A stretch of 9,710 nucleotides of DNA from Bacteroidales bacterium (GTDB lineage Bacteria; Bacteroidota; Bacteroidia; Bacteroidales; B18-G4): contig JAGLEK010000164.1 of NCBI GenBank assembly GCA_023145125.1, positions 1 through 9,710 on the forward strand, written 5' to 3'. The notes under the pieces are model-generated. The model did not search any database and had not been told where the DNA came from. It saw nothing but the letters and a program-made list of their open reading frames with translations. Positions 4,892-9,710 of this stretch are shown here, in pieces. The position numbers and the translations under genes are program-made. Numbering within the stretch: the stretch's first letter is position 1; each line of letters starts with the position of its first letter.

Positions 4892-6310
4892 ATGCCATCA
4901 AAAAGCAACAAGCGCAAACTCTTACTTATAAACCCCCTCAGTACAAACAGGCAGGGGCTGATACTGCATAGCCATGTGATCTATCCACCGATAGGACTTG
5001 GCATTGTGGCTGCGCTCACACCCGACCACTGGGAGGTAGAGATATTGGATGAGAACTGGGACCGCTTCGAGTATAAGGAGGCTGACCTGGTTGGAATCAC
5101 TGCACTTACATCCAGTGTGACCCGCGCTTATGAACTGGCCGACATCTATCGCAAAAAGGGGATCCCTACGGTGCTGGGCGGCATCCATGCTTCCATGGTA
5201 CCCGATGAAGCCCAAAAATTTGTCGATGTGGTGGTTACAGGGGAAGTCGAGAGTGTCTGGGAAAAACTGATTGCCGATTTTGAGCATGGCAGGCTAAAAA
5301 GCCTGTATAGAGGCGAACTCCTGCCATTTAAAAATGCTGTTTACCCTGCCCGGCATCTGTTCCACAAAAAATACCAGTTTGCCAGCATACAAACTACCCG
5401 GGGTTGCCCGATGAAATGCGATTTTTGTTCTGTTCATCAGTTTAATGGAAACAAATACCGTGAACGGCCTGTGGGGGAAGTGCTTGACGAACTTGAAACC
5501 ATTGAACAAGAAAAGATCTATTTTGTAGATGACAATCTGATCGGGTACGGAAAAAGGTCTCAGCAAAGGACCATAGACCTTTTTAAAGGCATGATCGAAA
5601 GGGGCATCAAAAAACAATGGTTTTGCTCGGCATCCATGAACTTTGCCGATAACGAAGAAGTGCTCGAACTGGCTGCCAGGGCAGGCTGTATGATGGTCCT
5701 CCTGGGAATAGAGTCGGAGCGCATCGAGCAGTTGGAAGAGACGAATAAGAAGATGAACATCAAGATCGGCATCGAGCATTACGATGAGGTGTTCAAAAAG
5801 ATCCATAAATACGGGATCAGTGTATTGGGGGCCTTCATTTACGGCCTGGAAAGCGATACCCCCGAGACCATGGCAAATCGAACAGAATACATCAACAATG
5901 CCGACATAGATGCCGTACAGGCCACCGTGCTCACCCCACTGCCGGGAACCGGATTATTCAAGCGGATGCAGGCTGCAGGAGAGATTGACTTTAACAATTA
6001 TCCCGGCGACTGGGAACGCTATGATTTTGTCGACGTGGTGTTTAACCACAAGAATATGAGTAAGGATGTGTTCTTCGACGAAATACGCAAACAGTGGGAT
6101 GCCCTGTACAATGACCACACCCTGAAGAAAAAATTCCTAAGGACACTTAAACATACCAAAAGCCCTTTGGCTGCCATCTGGTCGTATGGGTCCAATTTGC
6201 AATATTACAATATGGTTTATGAAGGCATACGGCCCAGAAAAAATATAGAAGACATCTTTGGATTGGATGACAGCAGCAAGGAAATGCTAAAATCCAGTCC
6301 GTTCAGGTAA
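4892..6310 (+). CDS. B12-binding-type radical SAM enzyme, copy 1
   Basis: This cytoplasmic enzyme of 472 residues has an N-terminal cobalamin-binding-like Rossmann domain (about 8-130) followed by a radical SAM barrel. Cys172, Cys176 and Cys179 in TTRGCPMKCDFCSVH form the CxxxCxxC site for the 4Fe-4S cluster that cleaves S-adenosylmethionine. Barrel landmarks are IYFVDDNLIGYG, VLLGIESE, GAFIYGLESDT and LTPLPGTGLF. A conserved C-terminal extension follows (DWERYDFVDVVF and on). The family architecture, class B-like, includes methyltransferases acting on unactivated carbon, for example the hopanoid methylases, and other rearrangement enzymes. The B12-domain loop reads LDENWDRFEY with no DxHxxG His, so cobalamin would bind without that lower ligand, as in many relatives. 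The ATG at 4892 is preferred over the in-frame TTG at 4883, which lies in the promoter. A close paralogue follows 40 bases later. The substrate may be a lipid given the FAAL-ACP downstream, but this is inference. Confidence 0.9.
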   Translation: MPSKSNKRKLLLINPLSTNRQGLILHSHVIYPPIGLGIVAALTPDHWEVEILDENWDRFEYKEADLVGITALTSSVTRAYELADIYRKKGIPTVLGGIHASMVPDEAQKFVDVVVTGEVESVWEKLIADFEHGRLKSLYRGELLPFKNAVYPARHLFHKKYQFASIQTTRGCPMKCDFCSVHQFNGNKYRERPVGEVLDELETIEQEKIYFVDDNLIGYGKRSQQRTIDLFKGMIERGIKKQWFCSASMNFADNEEVLELAARAGCMMVLLGIESERIEQLEETNKKMNIKIGIEHYDEVFKKIHKYGISVLGAFIYGLESDTPETMANRTEYINNADIDAVQATVLTPLPGTGLFKRMQAAGEIDFNNYPGDWERYDFVDVVFNHKNMSKDVFFDEIRKQWDALYNDHTLKKKFLRTLKHTKSPLAAIWSYGSNLQYYNMVYEGIRPRKNIEDIFGLDDSSKEMLKSSPFR

Positions 6311-6350
6311 TCCACATTGTATCTAAAAACAAAATATCTGTAGAAAACTC

Positions 6351-7751
6351 ATGACTGGATCCAAGAAGAAATACAAACTGCTACTGATCAATCCTGCTAA
6401 TCAACGCCGTAAAGGATTGGTCCTTGCCCGTGACAGGATCTTCCCACCAATGGCATTTGGGATCATCGCAGCACTAACGCCTGACAACTGGGAGGTGGAG
6501 ATTCTGGATGAAAGCTTCGCTCCGTTTGAATATAAGGAAGCTGACCTGGTCGGTTTTACCAGTCTGACCACAACCGTGAACCGGTGTTATCAGATCGCCG
6601 GGGAGTATAGAAAAAACCGTATACCAACTGTAATTGGGGGTATCCATGTTTCCATGCTTCCGGAAGAGGCCAGCAGATATGTCGATTCAGTTGTAATTGG
6701 TGAAGCTGAGGGCATATGGCCGAAATTGATCGATGATTTTGAAAAAAACAGATTGCAGCAATATTATCACGCAAAGCTGCCCTCACTCGTAGATAATCCT
6801 TCTCAAAAAACAAATCTCTACAACCCGGGATACAACTTCAGCAGCATGCAGACAACACGGGGTTGTCCAATGAAATGCGAATTTTGCTCCGTCCATACAT
6901 TTAATGGCAGCAAATACAGATTAAGACCCATCGAACAATCCGTCAGAGATTTCATTAACAGCGAGAAGGACCGTGTTTTTGTTGTTGATGACAATTTTGT
7001 CGGATACAATAAAGCTTCCCGGAATCATGCCAAGGAATTTCTCAAAGGGATCTTAAAAAGCGGGGTTAAAAAAGATTGGTTCGGGGCATCCTCGATGAAT
7101 ATCGCCGAAGATGAAGAGATCCTGGAATATATGGCCAGGTCAGGGTGCAAGATGGTCTATCTGGGTATTGAATCCGAGCGCATTGACCAACTGGAACAAA
7201 TGAAGAAGAAGACCAACCTGAAAATTGGTGTGGATAAGTATGCAGAGGTGTATGATAAGATCCATAAATACGGGATTTCCATTATGGGGTCATTTATATA
7301 TGGACTCGGCAATGACACGCCACAAACCATTTATGAAAGAACCAGCTACATCATCGATGCCGATATAGACATGATGCAATCTACCATGTTAACACCACTT
7401 CCGGGCACTGTCCTTTTCAAGGAATTTGAAGAAGCCGGCAGGCTTTTGCATACTAATTTCCCTGAGGACTGGGAACGTTACGGCTACATTGAAGTTGTTA
7501 TAAAACCAAAACTAATGAGTCCGCAGGAATTTCATGATGCGGTATACGAAAGCTGGGAGAGGATGTATGATTTGAAGGCACTGAAAAAGAAATTCCTGAG
7601 AACCCTGCAAACCACCAAAGACCCTACTGCGGCTGTATGGGGTATAACTACAAATCTGCAAATGCGTAATATGGTTTTCGAAGGCACAAAAGAATCGCTC
7701 GAACCGGAAGAGGCCTTTCCTGACCTGTTAAAGGGGATACAACTGCGATAA
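6351..7751 (+). CDS. B12-binding-type radical SAM enzyme, copy 2
   Basis: This 466-residue paralogue of the preceding gene has the same order of parts. A B12-binding-like domain spans about 8-130. Cys172, Cys176 and Cys179 in TTRGCPMKCEFCSVH form the cluster site. The barrel motifs are VFVVDDNFVGYN, VYLGIESE, GSFIYGLGNDT and LTPLPGTVLF, and the C-terminal extension begins DWERYGYIEVV. By hand, about 80 of 129 aligned N-terminal residues are identical to copy 1. A run of 20 identical bases survives at 5798-5817 and 7257-7276, so the pair arose by duplication. The B12 loop is LDESFAPFEY, again without the His. Both copies keep the cluster cysteines, so both are probably active, perhaps on different positions or successive intermediates. 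The next gene starts 22 bases downstream. No separate promoter was seen in the 40-base gap before it. Confidence 0.9.
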   Translation: MTGSKKKYKLLLINPANQRRKGLVLARDRIFPPMAFGIIAALTPDNWEVEILDESFAPFEYKEADLVGFTSLTTTVNRCYQIAGEYRKNRIPTVIGGIHVSMLPEEASRYVDSVVIGEAEGIWPKLIDDFEKNRLQQYYHAKLPSLVDNPSQKTNLYNPGYNFSSMQTTRGCPMKCEFCSVHTFNGSKYRLRPIEQSVRDFINSEKDRVFVVDDNFVGYNKASRNHAKEFLKGILKSGVKKDWFGASSMNIAEDEEILEYMARSGCKMVYLGIESERIDQLEQMKKKTNLKIGVDKYAEVYDKIHKYGISIMGSFIYGLGNDTPQTIYERTSYIIDADIDMMQSTMLTPLPGTVLFKEFEEAGRLLHTNFPEDWERYGYIEVVIKPKLMSPQEFHDAVYESWERMYDLKALKKKFLRTLQTTKDPTAAVWGITTNLQMRNMVFEGTKESLEPEEAFPDLLKGIQLR

Positions 7752-7773
7752 TCATTAATCCTAACTTCCTTTG

Positions 7774-9710
7774 ATGCAAGCTGCTAACAAATTACCGGGA
7801 CAATTCCTTTCTTCAAAAAATGAAGCTGGTGCATACCCTGCAAGGGAAATGGTAACTTTACTCTCACAGAATGCCGAACGTTTTGCGGGGAAAGACCTGT
7901 ATCTTCTTCTTGAGGATGGAATAAATGAGACGGCAAGGATCACACATGATGAAGCCTTTAATAAAGCAAGGATCATTGCCGGGGAGTTGCAGAAACACGG
8001 AAGTAAGGGAGAACGTGTATTGCTGTTGTTTCCCACCGGACTGGAATTCGTGGTTTCGCTGTTTGCCTGCTTCCTGTCGGGATTGATCGCTGTCCCTGCC
8101 TACCCGCCACACCGTAAAAAAGCCAATCAACGCTTTCTCTCCATTCTTAATGATGCAAAACCGGCTATAATTCTAACCACTGACCGTATCCGGGGTGATA
8201 TCAGTATTTTCGACAGTGATCAGAAACTCGTTACAGGAAAAAAAGTCCTGGTTTACGAAGAGCTGAACTTTGACCGGGCAGAAGACTGGGTAGATCCGAA
8301 GATAGGAACAGACGATATCGCACTATTGCAGTACACTTCAGGCTCGACAGGCCGCCCCAGGGGGGTGATAGTGAGCCATGCCAATATTATTCATAATTCA
8401 GAATGCATCAGACGATCTTTTGGTTTTGATGAAAACCTGATCGGGATGAACTGGCTGCCGAATTTCCACGATATGGGACTGATCGGATGTTTGATCCAGC
8501 CTGCCTATGTGGGGGGAATGAATATCATCATCCCGCCACTGAAATTCCTTCAACAACCCCTGAACTGGTTTAAAAATATTTCAAAATACAAGGCCACGAA
8601 TGCCGGGGGGCCAAATTTCTCTTACGAATATTGTATCGACAAGATCAATGATCAGGAATTAGATGATCTTGACCTGAGCACAATTTCTACCATGTTTTGC
8701 GGTGCAGAACCTATCAGGAAAAAGACCCTTGATCAATTCACTGCTAAGTTTGGCAGGGCTTCCTTCAGGTCACAACAGTTTTATCCCTGCTACGGCCTTG
8801 CTGAATCAGTTTTGATCGTTACCGGAGGTGATTTTAGGGCAGAGCCCATCTATCTTGAACTGGATACCCGGGCTATGGAAGAGAATAAAGTGATAGCTGC
8901 TGAATCCGGAAGAGACAGCCGCACCCTGACTGCATGCGGGTATCCCTGGCTGGGTATGAGTGTGACAATCGTTAATCCTGAGACAAAAATCATATGCCCG
9001 AAAGGAGAGATTGGCGAGATCTGGGCCAAAGGCCCTTCAATAACGCAGGGTTATTGGGATAATGCTGAAGAAACAGAAAAAACTTTTAAGGCTTACCTCG
9101 AAGGAACAGAAGATGGCCCCTGGCTGCGAACAGGTGACCTGGGGTTTATCCACGAAGGGCAGCTGTATGTCAGCGGGCGTATGAAAGACCTCATCATCAT
9201 CCGCGGGTCCAACTTCTTCCCAAACGACATAGAGCACAGCGTGGAAAATTGTCATGAAGCCTTGCGGCAAAATGCAGGCACAGCTTTTTCAGCTGAAATC
9301 GGAGGGGAAGAAAAACTGATCATTATCCAGGAAGTTGAGCGGACCCATATGCATGATTTCGATGAAGATGAGGTCTTCGAAGCCATTCGGAATGCAATAT
9401 ATGCCGATCACGGCATACAACCAAACATTATCATCCTGGTAAGGATGGGATCCATTAAAAAGACTTCAAGTGGCAAAACACAACGTTTTGCCATGCGCAC
9501 AGTCTGGGCCAATAATGAATTGAATATTCTGGCAAGTTGGGAAATGGCACCGGAAAAAGAGAATGTTGCTACGGCTATCGGCTTCCGCCCTGAATTCCTG
9601 CGGGAGTGGATGATCAACTGGATGGCACAGAAGCTGGAGCTTGATCCCGGCAAGATCGACGCTGACAAGCCCATATCTGCCTATGGCCTCGACTCCATTA
9701 CTGCCGTAAG
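7774..9710 (+). CDS. Fatty acyl-AMP ligase fused to an acyl carrier domain, partial at right edge
   Basis: This is a large ANL-superfamily adenylating enzyme of the fatty acyl-AMP ligase (FAAL) type. It activates a fatty acid with ATP and passes it to a phosphopantetheine arm. It is open to the window end, with 645 residues visible from ATG 7774, which lies 22 bases after the radical SAM stop. Motifs are in order: TSGSTGRPRGV (from 188, phosphate loop), NWLPNFHDMGLIG (FAAL-like), YGLAES (340-345), TGD (453-455), GRMKDLIIIRG (from 468, hinge) and SSGKTQR with the catalytic Lys568. A carrier domain follows at about 600, with phosphopantetheine Ser641 in YGLDSITAV just before the edge. The ligase can therefore load its own carrier. 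Further domains, such as an acyltransferase, ketosynthase or aminotransferase-like one, may follow but cannot be seen. A shorter start inside the N-terminus is unlikely, because the residues before the first core motif have the family's usual length. Confidence 0.93.
   Translation, partial: MQAANKLPGQFLSSKNEAGAYPAREMVTLLSQNAERFAGKDLYLLLEDGINETARITHDEAFNKARIIAGELQKHGSKGERVLLLFPTGLEFVVSLFACFLSGLIAVPAYPPHRKKANQRFLSILNDAKPAIILTTDRIRGDISIFDSDQKLVTGKKVLVYEELNFDRAEDWVDPKIGTDDIALLQYTSGSTGRPRGVIVSHANIIHNSECIRRSFGFDENLIGMNWLPNFHDMGLIGCLIQPAYVGGMNIIIPPLKFLQQPLNWFKNISKYKATNAGGPNFSYEYCIDKINDQELDDLDLSTISTMFCGAEPIRKKTLDQFTAKFGRASFRSQQFYPCYGLAESVLIVTGGDFRAEPIYLELDTRAMEENKVIAAESGRDSRTLTACGYPWLGMSVTIVNPETKIICPKGEIGEIWAKGPSITQGYWDNAEETEKTFKAYLEGTEDGPWLRTGDLGFIHEGQLYVSGRMKDLIIIRGSNFFPNDIEHSVENCHEALRQNAGTAFSAEIGGEEKLIIIQEVERTHMHDFDEDEVFEAIRNAIYADHGIQPNIIILVRMGSIKKTSSGKTQRFAMRTVWANNELNILASWEMAPEKENVATAIGFRPEFLREWMINWMAQKLELDPGKIDADKPISAYGLDSITAV

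Noticed and set aside
4922..5287. 121-residue minus-strand reading frame
   Set aside because: It is antisense to the B12-binding-like domain of the first radical SAM gene and shows no recognisable features.
5294..5806. 170-residue minus-strand reading frame
   Set aside because: It lies wholly opposite the radical SAM barrel codons, which carry obvious conserved motifs; composition reflects the antisense of that gene.
7761..8130. Two overlapping minus-strand reading frames at the start of the FAAL region
   Set aside because: They are antisense to the FAAL N-terminus, which reads as a continuous family-like protein on the plus strand.
1..9710. CRISPR array, insertion sequence, prophage or tRNA-linked integration site
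   Set aside because: No regularly spaced direct repeats, transposase or integrase, terminal inverted repeats or tRNA-like sequence were found on reading through.

Overview
The window looks like a chromosomal segment of a Bacteroidota (Bacteroidetes) bacterium. Two secreted proteins end in recognisable type IX secretion system (T9SS) sorting domains, a system largely confined to this phylum. At least two upstream regions carry TAnnTTTG, the phylum's characteristic -7 promoter element. No rRNA, tRNA, CRISPR array, transposase or phage gene was seen. I cannot name a genus.

The layout has three blocks. (1) Positions 1-1529, minus strand: a tight three-gene set reading acyl carrier protein, then ketoacyl-ACP synthase III, then a short-chain dehydrogenase/reductase that runs off the left edge. 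(2) Positions 1790-4688, plus strand: a clearly AT-richer group of three secreted-protein genes, namely a GH16-type glycoside hydrolase, a small T9SS-sorted protein of unknown function, and an S74-chaperone-like protein with a T9SS sorting domain. (3) Positions 4892-9710, plus strand: two tandem paralogous cobalamin-binding-type radical SAM enzymes, then a fatty acyl-AMP ligase fused to an acyl carrier domain that runs off the right edge.

Blocks 1 and 3 together hold the parts for making and modifying an acyl chain on carrier proteins: chain initiation or extension, ketoreduction, two radical SAM steps of unknown chemistry, and ATP-dependent loading of a fatty acid onto an ACP domain. I infer a specialised lipid or acyl-modification pathway. 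The product cannot be read from the window, and joint function across the gap is not proven.

The most striking observation is in block 2. The only plausible start codon of the GH16 gene (1790) opens a signal peptide that contains a (CTTT)5 tetranucleotide tract, and the reading frame breaks just after it. Adding one CTTT unit, or removing two, joins the start exactly to the intact enzyme frame and gives a textbook signal peptide ending just before Gln. This has the form of a slipped-strand phase-variation switch caught in the OFF state, although a recent inactivating mutation or an assembly error would look the same.
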